NCBI RefSeq assembly: GCF_000151315.2
Contig: NW_011887293.1
Coordinates: 322,252-356,667, forward strand
Source of the DNA: Capsaspora owczarzaki ATCC 30864
Lineage: Eukaryota > Opisthokonta > Filasterea
Direction of reading: 5' to 3'
DNA length: 34,416 nt
The position numbers were made by a program, and so were the translations under genes. Of this stretch, positions 11,101 to 21,876 are shown in pieces; the stretch's first letter is position 1; each line of letters opens with the position of its first letter. The notes beneath the pieces were generated by a model, which saw only the letters and a program-made list of their open reading frames with translations, was not told the DNA's origin and did no database searches.

Positions 11101-11486
11101 TGGTCAAATCGTCGTCCATCGAGCCGGAAAAGTCCATCAGCAGGTACAAGTCGACGGGTTTGCACGGCTGCGGCGTCACAGATACGGTGACAAGCAGCGG
11201 TTGGCCCGCACGCAAAAAGACGTTCGTCGTGGTCGGGCTGACCTCGGGCGTTGAGCCGCTCGTGCCCAGAACGCGAGACGCCGGGCTCTGCCAGTTTGAG
11301 CATGTGCCAGCCGCCGACTGGCACTGGCCGTGGTCGCCGCACCAGCCGCACATTGTCAGCGCGGCATTGTTGATGCAGTCCTCGCAGATGGTGAATGCGC
11401 TGCACGGATCGGATGTCTGTGCGCGAGCTGCAGAAACAAAAAAGAATAAAAAGTTAGTGTGTTTTTTCGGGCTCGTGCGATGATGG

Positions 11487-11534
<48 letters not shown>

Positions 11535-12203
11535 TGTTCAACCACCGTCGTCGTCGAGCAAAGTGGCTCAATACATGCGGCGTGCACACGCTGAGCTCCC
11601 CCCAGTCCCACCGCAAGCAACAGACAACAAAAAGTAGAGTTTTAACACCCGTCGCAAGCTGCATAAAATGGAGACAGACATTGGCGTTCAGGACAAGGGG
11701 TGTTGCCGAATGTTAGAGTTGGAAAAAAAAAAAAAAAAGACGAATAAAACAAAAAAAAGGCTCGATCGAGCAACCGATAGCCAGAGGGGGCACCGGAGCA
11801 CAAGCAGAGCTCGAGACAAATAGGTGTAACGACTGTTTGTTTGACACGACAATAGCTCCGTTCTGCGTTTTGCAGCCGACGTGCCAATCGTCGTCAAACA
11901 TCCAGTACAATAAATTACAATAAAATATACAATAAAAAAATACAATAAAACAAATAAAATATTAAAAAACCTTGTTTTTTCTTTTTGTTTTTTCTTCGCT
12001 TCGGCAGAGCACAGTTCGGTCGTTCCGAAACGCCACCACAGCAACGTCGCAGGGAGACGCGCACATGCAGCAACCACCACCACCATAGCACACTGCATCC
12101 TCTGTGCAACGCCACAGCACAACGAGAGAGTCGCAAACCGACCTTGGCCAAGGCAAAGCAGCAGCGCAAGAGCAAGCAGCGCCAAAACTCGCTTCGCTGC
12201 CAT
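8165..12203 (-). CDS. Integrin beta subunit
   Basis: Exons 12203-12143, 11427-8332 and 8202-8165 splice (both phase 1) to 1064 residues. In order: signal peptide (MAAKRVLALLALALLLCLGQ), PSI module (about 27-65), and a betaI/VWA domain (about 113-360) split into a hybrid domain. The MIDAS is intact (Asp119, Ser121, Ser123, Glu232, and Asp in the LTDD segment), followed by the ADMIDAS Asp pair and the NIDTPE LIMBS/MIDAS loop. The disulphide-bonded specificity loop of animal subunits is not seen. About twelve cysteine-rich I-EGF-like modules (CSGHGTCxCGxCxC) run from about 461 to 955, against four in animals. Then come a membrane-proximal PSI-like module, one TM helix, and a tail with DRREWGKFE, NPLF and NPLY. 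It should pair with an alpha subunit at the plasma membrane and bind talin-type adaptors. It is divergent from integrin alpha at 13572. The last exon, only 38 nt, supplies the NPLY motif. Confidence 0.93.
8203..8331 (-). other. Integrin beta intron 2
   Basis: A 129-nt intron (GTAAAA...GAACAG) with a C/T-rich 3' part. The frame stays open through the donor for a further 30 codons or so, which could mislead a gene model. Splicing to 8202 instead gives a tail ending EYSNPLYNDSGK. That places NPLY eight residues after NPLF, the same spacing as between the two NPxY motifs in animal integrin beta tails. Confidence 0.85.
11428..12142 (-). other. Integrin beta intron 1 with 45-nt homopolymer
   Basis: A 715-nt intron separates the signal-peptide exon from the PSI domain. 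The donor is AAG/GTCGGT and the acceptor TTTCTGCAG. It contains a 45-nt homopolymer at 11489-11533 (T on the + strand) and AT-rich DNA at 11900-11970. The donor is somewhat weak, but the joined phase and the resulting signal peptide support it. Confidence 0.75.
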
Positions 12204-13571
12204 TTTGTGAAAAAGCCAAAAAAAAAAAAAAAAAAAAAAAAAAAGTTGAAAAAGAAAAACGAAAAAGAAAAAGAAAAAAAGTTGAATGTCCTGCGTTTGG
12301 ATGTTCGCCAAAAAAGAATCAAAATCGAATTGAACACGGTTGCACAGCTTGCGCAAACATGCCAGTCACAGAGGTTGTGTTTTGGTCAATAAGAGGTCCT
12401 GGGGGAAAATGTCGAATTGGAGAAAAAAAATGCGACTTGTCGCGGTTGTGGTAAAACAAGATCAAAAAAATCAAAAATAAAATAAAAATAAAAAACCACC
12501 GATCGCTGTGACGGAGATCAAAGACCTTAAACGGAAGCCAATCACGCCATGAACAATGCGCGCCCCGCTGGCTGCTCGGCCACAGGGACGAAGAGCCGAT
12601 TTTCTGAATTTTTTCTTATTTTTTTTTCGTTGTGTCCGTGTTTCCTCAGACGGCCGTGACTTGGCGATCAAGGTGTCTGCGATAACGTGTTACTCGTAGA
12701 TCGATTTTTTTTCGACTTGTTTCGCGTTTCGGCGCGACAGTTCGCTTTTGGCTCCGGCAGGCTCCAGTCCACTCTTGATCCCTCGCGTCCCTGCACAGCT
12801 CGGCTGGGTGCACGTACGTCACGTTTCGGCCATGTTTGAGAGCTCGAGGAGGAGCAGGAGTCGAGCGACACGTTGAAGTGTGAAAACCAAAGTGCAATCA
12901 ACACACGCGTTTTGCCTTTTTTTTTTTTTTGTTATAAAACACAGATTTTTTTATTTTTAAAATTGTGCAGAATTAAAAATTGATTGTTTTGGACACTTGA
13001 ATTCTTCGCCGCAGTTGCAGACTTTCCCTTTGCTTGCTCTGCTTTGGCAGGGGAGCGCATCGGCTAGAGTGAGAAAAAGCAAAAGGGGAGTCGAGACAGC
13101 GAGCGCATCCACGTCGCACGGCATCGCAGCGTTGCGCAAAAAGCCATCGCCGCTCGTCGCCACAACCCTTTTGAATTCTTGTGGTTGCCATGCCAAGAAC
13201 GTGATCAGAATTTTACACTAGTCTTCCACAGAGATCGGGACAGCCCGGGGACAAATCAGATGGTCGGCTTGTAATGTGCGTCTCTCCTCGCTTTATGCTA
13301 CAGAAAACGAGGGACTGAGAGCGAGCGGGGTTGGGGGGCGGGCGGAAGGCGCGCTGAAATCAAGTGATGACGAAAACCGCATCATCCTGGCGCCCCCAGC
13401 ATTTTCGTCCGCTGTAATTTTGTACTAGTACACGCCTCTGCATTTGCATTGCTTTCTCGGATAGGATCGTTCAGTTTAAAAGCGAGATCATTCTTGTTCT
13501 TTTTTTTTTTTTTATTCATTTTTTTTATTCTTTTTTTTTTTCACCTGTTTTTTTTTTTTTTTCTTGCAGCC
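12204..13571. promoter_or_regulatory. Shared upstream region of the integrin beta/alpha pair
   Basis: The two start codons face away from each other across 1368 bases, with no credible gene between. The 5' leaders on both coding strands are poly-T-rich (12217-12244 read on the minus strand; 13499-13563 on the plus). A GC-rich block lies near 13325-13355 (GGGGTTGGGGGGCGGGCGG). A CRE-like TGATGACG occurs at about 13365. A bidirectional promoter is inferred from arrangement, not from a recognised core element. Confidence 0.55.
13499..13571 (+). other. Poly-T leader ending in CAG before the integrin alpha ATG
   Basis: Poly-T runs are broken by a few other bases and end in TTCTTGCAG, two bases before the ATG at 13572. 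This has the form of a 3' splice acceptor, so a 5'-UTR intron is possible. A matching donor was not identified. Confidence 0.4.
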
Positions 13572-16500
13572 ATGCAAAGACGAATGCTGCACCTGGGCCT
13601 GGCGGTTTTCTGCCTTGCCATGGTGACACGCTTAACGTACGCTCAGTACATCTCACCTGCGCCCGTCTGGACGGCTCGCGGCGAACAAGCAGGCGCACGC
13701 TTTGGTAACACTCGCTTCGAACGCCCTTTATTTTCGACAGTTGTTCGGCTTCTTTTTTTTTTTTTTTTTTTTTTTTTTTCTGTGTAAGACTTTGTTTAAG
13801 TGTGGGACGAGTTTTTTTTTTTTTTCTTGTTCTTTTTTCCCAGTGCACTTGTGGTACAGCGCAGCGTCCAATACGCGGTCGCTCAGATACCGAATTTACG
13901 CTTGTGCTCGATAGTTTGTGCGTGTGTGTGTGGAGGAAACGCTTTAGCAGCTGCTGTCGCTTGCCTGTCGATGAGCGAAGCTGCTTTTTTCTTCTTTTTC
14001 CCTGTTTTTTTTTTTTTCCAGTTTTTATTTTATTTTTGGTTTTTGTTTCCGCCTTTTATTATTGTTCTCTTCGCTCCGTCTCAACCACATAGAAAGCAAG
14101 AAGAAGAAGAAGAAGAAAAAAAAAATCAACCAACAATGCAAACTCACCTCTATTTTTGTTTTGTTTTTTTTTGGCTGGCTTTTAAAAACACAGGTTCCAC
14201 TCTCCTGATCGACGACTTTGACAGCGATGCTCAAGTCGACTTTGTTATTGGATCGCCGTACTTTTCGCCATGGTACGACCATGCCACCAAGGCAAACGAC
14301 CGCACCAACGAGGGTGACGTGACTGTGTTTTATGGCGCGTTGCAGGCGCGTCAGCTCATCCGCGACAAGTGGAGCAACATTCCGGCGTCCTTCATTACCA
14401 ACGGTATCCAGGGAGCGTACATTGTCGACGCGTCCATCCCTTCCGCCGCTCTGATTTCAAACACAAATGTCCTGGTGATCAACCTGGCCACCAATGCTGT
14501 CATCACTGCCAGCCGCGCCATTACTGCGCACTTTGCTTCGTTGCCGGCGGCCTTCCAGAGCGGCATTGACACGATTCTGGACCATCCCGACGGAAAGCTG
14601 TATCTGATCAAGGACACCAATGTTTGCACGTACACCAAATCGTCGCTCGCGTTTTTCGGGACAGACACAGTGACTGCGGCCTTCCCCGGTTTGAGCACGT
14701 ACGGCTTCACGACGGGCCTGACCGCAGCCTTCTCGAACAACGTCAACCAGATTTACTTTTTCAAGGGCACCCGGTATCTCATGTGGGATTTCGAGCGCTC
14801 CAACGTCAACACTGCTTTGCCCTGGCCGATCAACATTAACGCAACCTGCTCCCCATTTGCGACGGCCTTCCCAACCGGGTTTCGCACCGCGTTTACGAGT
14901 GTGCAGGTGACGGCGAAATGGTCCACATCCACCATCCCCGTTCAGAACATCCCGTTCGTGTATGCCTTCACCGCAGACGGCTACTTTTCCATGGCCCCTT
15001 CGCGATTCTTGACCAACTGCCGCTTTGGCGGATGGGCTGGCAATGCCTTGGCTTCCGGCAAGGCCACGTCCACGTCTTACTCGAGCTTGTTCCTTGGCGC
15101 ATATGGTTGCGCGAACGCGTGTATTGACAACGAAGGTTGCCTCCAGTTTGGTCGCGTTTGGCAGTTCACCGGCTCGGCGCGTGGCCTTCAGTTTGTCGCT
15201 GCGAACAACGACCAAACCACCGACTCGCGTGGCACCCGCACCTCGGGCACGCATGTGGGCACCTCCTTGGATGTCGGCATGGGCCGCCGAACGGGCGCCT
15301 ACCAGCCAGTCCTCACTGGAGGCAACTTGTGCTCGGGTGACTTTGCGGGCTCGGCGTACAAGTACGGGTCCTCGTTCAACCTGGCCGATGCCTCGCAGCA
15401 GACCAAGAACGTCGTGTTGAACACCAAGATGGGCTTGACGGTGCTTGCGCGAGGCGAGTACACTGGCGACACCTACGAGGATTTGGTTGTGAGCTCGATT
15501 CGTGGCGACGCCTCGTCGACCGTCAACCCATTCTTTGCGGGCACTGTTTTCATCTACAGTGGCGCGGTGACAATCACCAACGCCAACCCTGTTAGGCGTC
15601 TCGAGGGCACTGTTTTCGGCGCTGGTTTCGGCCACTGTCTCGAGCGTGCGGATCTCAACGGCGATGGCCGCGACGACCTCGTGATTAGCGCTCCATTCAA
15701 TGATGCTGGCCGCGTTTACGTGTACCTGCAGGCAGCCAGCACCGGAATTCCCACGACCGCCACCATGTTTGTTTCCGGGCAGGTCACATACGAGGAATTT
15801 GGCTTTAGCGTAGTCCGCATTGGCGACTTGAACAACGATGGGCGCGACGATGTTGCCATCGGCGCACCCATGTACAACTCGCACGAGGGCCGCATCTTTT
15901 TGCACTTTGGTGCCGCCACGGGTCTCAACCCGACTGCGGCTCAAATCATCCTGGGCAGCTCCGTGTTTGGCTCGGCCTACCTCAGCTCGCCGATGCAGTT
16001 TGGCTACTCGATTGTTGGGCGCGACTTGGACTCGGACTCGTATCCCGACTTGCTTGTGGGTGCTCCCAAGCTGGACGGCGTTGGCGGTGCCGTCTTGCTC
16101 TACTCGAACAACCAGGCCGATTCGAGCATCACGCTGGCGACGACTCCCAGCAGCACCATCACGTCACCCGGCTCCTTTTCCGCTGCCTTCACCGTGACCA
16201 ATGCCGGACCCAATCCTGCTGTTGCAGTCACCTTCACGGTCGACTTGTCAAGCGCCAGCGTCATCAATGCCAACCCCGCCGTCACGGGAACGCTCGTCAG
16301 CTCCAGCATCTCGGGCTCGCAGCTGCTGGTTGAGCTTGGTGACTTGCCCAATGGTGCCAGCCGTGTGATTACGCTCAATTTCGGCGCACTCGACGTCACG
16401 TACCTGTACCCGAGCAGCATCAGTCTTTCCGCTCACCTTTCGCAAAACAACTCGTCGTACGACTACGTGTCTTCCAACAATGACGTTTCTGCAACGCTCT

Positions 16501-19233
16501 CCATTGCGACAATCGCCGACCTCATGCTCCAGAATGCCCCAGTGCTGGTCAAGAACACTGCGCCATTCACGGCAACGTCCATCCAGCAAGGCCAGGACAT
16601 TGTCATCCCGCTTGTGCGCGCCATCAACCTGGGCCCTGCGACTGCCTTTGGCACGAGCATCAAGTTTACCCTGCCCTACGGCGTGACTGTGAAGAGTTTC
16701 AACACCACGCTGGGTATCTGCATCGGCGTGACCTCGCTGGATTGCAACTTTGGCAATCTGCTCGTCAACCAGAACGTCACCATTTTCAACTTGGTGCTCG
16801 CCACGGCCTCGTTCACCTCCACAGCTGGTGTCACCATTACGATGCAGTCCTCCAGCACCGAACCGACGCCCGATACCCATTCCAACACGTTCGTTACAAA
16901 CACCGTTTCCGTTGATTCGACGTCGTCCGACCTTGCTACTGCCGCCCTCAGTGTGTACCCGACAGCCGTGGAGGCTGGTGGAAACCTGCTCATGTTCGCC
17001 ACCTTCTATTGCGCCGGTGTGCGTGATGCCGACCTTGCCATTGCCACCCTGACGTTGGGCGCCGGCACCAACGTCACCGATGTCTCCCTGGCGGGCTTTG
17101 CGGGCAATTGCTCGACAGCCACGTCGGGAGCGTTCGGTGCGGCTGTCGTCACCTGCTGGATTCGTTTCTTCCGTGCAGGCGCGTCGGCCACTGTCACTGT
17201 GGCCGCCGACGTTAGCGGCCTGCTTTTGGCTGGCTCGAGCATCGCCTCGTCCGCCAACATCACTTCTGCGCTGCATGACCCTGTTATGACCGACAACTTT
17301 ATGGCTGGCCCGACCATTTCAGTCTCCCGCCTCACCAAGTTCTCCGTCACGCACGTGCTCGATATTTTTGATGTCTACTCGCCGCCGTTCTACCTGAACA
17401 ACCTGGTGAATGTGACCACCACCGTTCTGAACGAAGGACCCTCCCCGATGCTTGCGCCAGTTGTTGTTTACATCATTCTCGACCCTCGCCTGACGTTTGG
17501 AGACTTGCTGTTGGATCACGGATGCACCGCCACCTTGCATGCTGGTGCCAACATTACTGTCGCCTGCTCAGTTCCTGCCTTCCCCGTCGGCAACGCTATT
17601 GACCTCAACACGGGCTTTAAGATTTCGTCGGCGACCTCGACCCAGATGACAGTCCGCTCGTTTGTTGACGTGGCCTCCCAACCGGCCCCCTTGCTGCTGG
17701 ATGTTGACTTTACCGTGGATCTCGTCACGTCGCTTCGCCTGCCTGACGACGTTGTTGGATTTTTTGAGGTTCCGCAAGGATCGAGCTTTACCATCACGTT
17801 CGGCTTCAATAACGTCGGTCACAACGACGCCACCAACGTCGTGGCCACGCTGTCCCTCCCAAGCCACGTTACGTTTGTCCAGGGTACAGGCACGCCCTAC
17901 ACTGCCCCGTGTGTCCTTGTCGGCTCGGACGTTCAGTGCCCGATGGGCACGCACGTTCGTGACAGCGGTTCCATCTCGTCTGGCCAGATCACCCTGACAT
18001 CGTCCACCGTTGGCGTGTATGACTTTGTCCTCAACAGCGCTTCGGATCAAACTGACAACACGGACAATCGGGCCTACTTTTCAGTGAGTGTGCGCGAGTT
18101 CTCCGATATTGCATTGTCGCTCAGCGCACCGACGCTTGCGACCAAGGGTGGCCAGCTCACCTACGGCGTCCAAGTCGACAATCTCGGTCCTGGTGATGCG
18201 CACGACATTGAATTTACCCTGGCATATGACGCTGCTCACCTCACCATTGTTTCCTTCAACCAAAATGCGACCTACGGCTGCACCGAGTCCACCCCAGGAT
18301 CCCTGCTGTGCCCCTTTGGCTCGCTCCCACCGTCTGGCTCCATTACCGCCCTGGCCTTTGTGTTTGCCATTGCCGAGGGCAGTCCAAGCTCAGTCACTGC
18401 GACCGGCACGCTGACCCAATCCGTCGACGAAGGCACTGGCGACCCGCTCCTGAACAACGTTGCGACCCGGACGACTGGGCTTGCCGACCCCTATGTCGAC
18501 TTTAAGCTGTCCATGACCTTCACGCCGGCCGTGTTTATCGTAGAGCCGGGCCGCCGGTTTGTCGAAACGCTCATCATCTCGAACGATGGTGTGCGCGCTG
18601 ACCAACCCATCTTGTCGATCGAGTCCTGGCCGTCTGGCATGATCATCAACTCGATCGACCTGGCCTCGGCGGCAGGCAACACGTCTCTCCTGACTGGCTG
18701 CCCCATCCTCAACAGCACAAACCCCGCTCCTTGGAACTGCACCTTGCCCTCGCAGCCTGCTCGAACCAACGCGTTCATCGTGACTGCCACGGGCTCGTTC
18801 CTGTCGAGTCGCGACGCCATCAATGGCTTGGCCTTGTTGAAAGCCCGCGTATCGCCCCTCAGTATCAACGACATTGACCCTGACAACAACGCTGCTGACG
18901 GCATTTTGGAAATCACGGTCACCGTTGCTCGTGCCACAAGCGATGATGATAGCTCTGTCGCGTGGTGGATTATTCTCCTGGCATGTCTCGGCGGTGTACT
19001 TGTTGTTTCAGGTGAGCGGTGTGATTTTTTTTTTTGGGTTTTTGTATTTGTACAGGGGAGTGGCGTCAAAAGTTTGCTCAAAGCTTCAAAGCTTGGATGC
19101 CACGCGCAAAGCTCACCCTGCCATTTTCTGTCTGTATTTGTGATTGATAGGCGCAATCTTTATGCTGAAAAAGCGAGGATTCTTTGCTCGCAAGTTGCCT
19201 CCGCCCATGCTTGAGAATTCTCTTGAGGATTAG
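13572..19233 (+). CDS. Integrin alpha subunit with hemopexin-like insert
   Basis: Exons 13572-13704, 14194-19011 and 19151-19233 splice (both phase 1) to 1677 residues, against about 1000-1200 in animals. Signal peptide 1-25. FG-GAP propeller blades are visible at about 38-98 and 453-680, with calcium-type loops DLNGDGRDDL, DLNNDGRDDV and DLDSDSYPDL. Between them, about 100-260 carries hemopexin-like repeats (HPDGKLYLIKDT; YFFKGTRYLMWDF) followed by a Cys-containing stretch (about 318-440). From about 690 to 1620, repeated DUF11-like Ig-type modules (TVTNAGP, TVLNEGP, FNNVGHNDA, VDNLGPGDA) replace the thigh/calf leg. A TM helix (about 1634-1655) leads into LKKRGFFARK, matching the animal GFFKR clasp. 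No alphaI domain is present. The partner should be the divergent integrin beta. Confidence 0.92.
13705..14193 (+). other. Integrin alpha intron 1
   Basis: A 489-nt GTAACA...CACAG intron that is very T-rich, with poly-T runs at 13752-13779, 13812-13824 and 14007-14018 and an AAG repeat near 14097-14117. Part of the frame is open through it by chance. Splicing joins GARFG to STLLIDDFD within the first FG-GAP blade. Confidence 0.85.
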
Positions 19234-19549
19234 CGTGTTGTGTTTGTTTGTTGTGTGCCGGCTGCGTCGTGGCTGCGTGTCTGGTGTTGTTTGTTTGTTG
19301 TTGGTTGTTGTTTGTCCTAGCAATTGTTGCTACCGGCCTAATAGAAGTATTTTGTTCCTGGATGGTCTACGGTTGTTGTGCATGTTAACTCACAGTAGAG
19401 CTTGTTTTAGGAAGGCTACAGTTCTATGATTCCAGTTTGTGTCATACAACATAAGCGAGTTTGTTCACAGCATAGAGATTCAATCCTTTTTTTTTCTCTC
19501 TTTTTTTTTTTTTTTTTTTTTTTTTTTCTATCTCTTTTGGTTTTCCAAG
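19234..19549. other. Intergenic region before the DOT1-like gene
   Basis: Between the integrin alpha stop and the next start, 316 bases in tandem orientation. It is TTG-rich at first and ends with a poly-T tract (19499-19527) and TTTTCCAAG immediately before the ATG. The tract may be a pyrimidine-rich leader or the acceptor of a 5'-UTR intron. Confidence 0.5.
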
Positions 19550-19952
19550 ATGGAAGGCGAGTCTGGCGCTGCTGCATCAGGAGGGCACGTCGCTGCACCG
19601 CCCCTCGCAGCAAATGCATCAGAAGCAACACACGACGCATACGTCCAATCTCATCCTCAACACGCGAAAGCGACAGAATCAGCCAATGCAGTTGTAGATC
19701 AGAATGAGCGTAGTGAAGCCGCTTCACACTTGCTGCCGAATCGCGACCAACAACTACCCAGCATGTCAGTGTCAGTCGAGCCAGCAAGCGCACCCCCCGC
19801 TGCAGCACTACCATCAGCATCGCCATCTGTATCATCATCATCATCATCATCAGCATCAGCAGCAGCATCATCAGCATCAGCAGCAGGAGGAGGCAGGCGA
19901 CGAGGCGGCCAATCTCAATCCCAATCCCAATCTCATTCGCATTCTCAAACAA

Positions 19953-19987
<35 letters not shown>

Positions 19988-21801
19988 GGAGCGTCGACAA
20001 CGACACCGCGCGCCGCTTTGTCATCATCATCATCGTCATCGTCCCCAAGCGCAGGCGTCGAGCAGCGAACGTCGACGCGAGTGCAGCGCCGCAAGCGAGA
20101 TGCGCAGATTGACTATCTGCAGCTATTCGACTTTGTGTTTGCCGTTGCGCCCGAGGCTGCTGCAGACGCCGCTGCGGCCCGCGAGAAGCAGCGCAAGGCA
20201 GCCATGATGCTGACGGACGAACCCAGCGGCGCAACTGCAGCAAGCGGTGGCGGCAGCGGCGGCGGCTGGGATGGGTCGACTGCGCAGCGTCGAAGGCTTC
20301 CTACATCAGCGACGACGACGACGACTCGTCCTACCAGTGTCAATGGCATTAGCAGTAGTGGTAGTAGTGGTAGTGGTAGTAGTAGTGGTAGTAGTGGTGG
20401 TGCTGCAGCGGATGGCCACCCTCAGCCTCAGCGAACTGGTGCTGGCCATGAAAAGCATTTCCCAACAAGCGAGCGACTGACTTCCAAGCGACCCGCCGAG
20501 CCCTCCTCATCCTCATCAGCATCAGCATCCTCATCGTCATTGTTGACGACGTCTGGTGGCGATGGGAGCCTCAAGACGAAGCCGGGAAGCGACGACGCCA
20601 AGCAAAGAGCAGCCAAACTGCCTCGATTGGAATCCGCATCGTCCTCTTCTTCTGCTGCTGCTGCTGCTGCTGCTGCGAATCCTGCGCCGGGTGGTCTCAG
20701 TGCGATCGACATGTCAAGTGCACACAAGAGCATCCTGTCGAGTGCTGCTGGTGCTGCCGCTGGGACGACCCATGCAGCGAAACAGCGAACGCAGCAGGCT
20801 GGGTCGGGATCTGCGTTGCCCTCGCCAACTCCCAGGAATGCATCGCGAGTCAATGCCACGTCCCAAGCTCAAGTTGCGAGTGCAGGTGGTGTGCAAGCTC
20901 AAGTTGCGAGTATCAGTGGTGCGCAAGCTCAAGTTGCGAGCACGAGTGCAAATGGTCCTCAAGTTCAAGCTCAAGCGCAGGATTTCGTCGCGCCAACAGT
21001 CTCAGTCAGCTCAGAAGGACCGTGGTCGGCCTCGTTTGCAGTGGGAAGCGTCCCTCCGATGATGCATCACCATCCAACTGCGGTGATTGCAATGGACGTG
21101 ACGATGCAGCCAAAGACATCGTCCTCCTCGTCTTCGTCGCTGTCGTCGTTGTCGTCACCTTCACTGAATGCGCTAAATGCGACTTTCATCAACGGCAAGG
21201 AACTGTCGGATCCGAATGCTTTGACTGTGGGAAATCCCAACCATCGCCACCCCCATCAGCATCAGCAGCTCCATCCACAACATCCTCATCAACAACATCA
21301 ACATCCGCATCAACAACATCAACATTACATTCAGCAGCCTCAGTACTCTCACCAGCCAGCAAGTACATCAGTGCAACACATTCAACACAATCAGCACCAT
21401 CATCACCACCATCAACTCCATCATCCAGCCCACTTGCAGCAGCCACCGACGCGGCACCATCTAGAGTCGAGCGACCAGCGCTCTTCGTCCTTCTCTCTGC
21501 CACCGAGCCAGCTGTCTCTCGGAGGCTCGGAGTTGTCGGATGTTTCGCGAAAACTGTCAATGGCCGCAGCGGATACATCTCCGGTGATGGACGGCTTTTC
21601 ACCTCACAACAGCTTGCTTCGACACTCTCATTCGCACACTGGCATCACTGGCATCACCGTGGTTCCCGAGCAGCAACAGGCATTTGCACTTTCCGCCGAT
21701 TTGAGTCTACCGACACTCCACAGCCACTCGCCTTCGTCTTTAGCTTCGGATTTGCAAATGCTGCAGCATCAACTACAACAGCAGCAGCAGCAACAGCAGT
21801 C

Positions 21802-21876
<75 letters not shown>

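Noticed and set aside
9395-11254. 619-codon open frame on the + strand, antisense to integrin beta
   Set aside because: It mirrors GC-rich coding of the true gene, has no domain and is Ala/Arg-rich. The opposite strand has complete integrin architecture.
12997-13221. 74-codon + strand open frame between the integrin genes
   Set aside because: It is short, has no domain or signal, and lies within the presumed promoter region.
14457-15944. 495-codon minus-strand open frame opposite integrin alpha
   Set aside because: An antisense shadow. The + strand carries FG-GAP and hemopexin-like motifs across the same bases.
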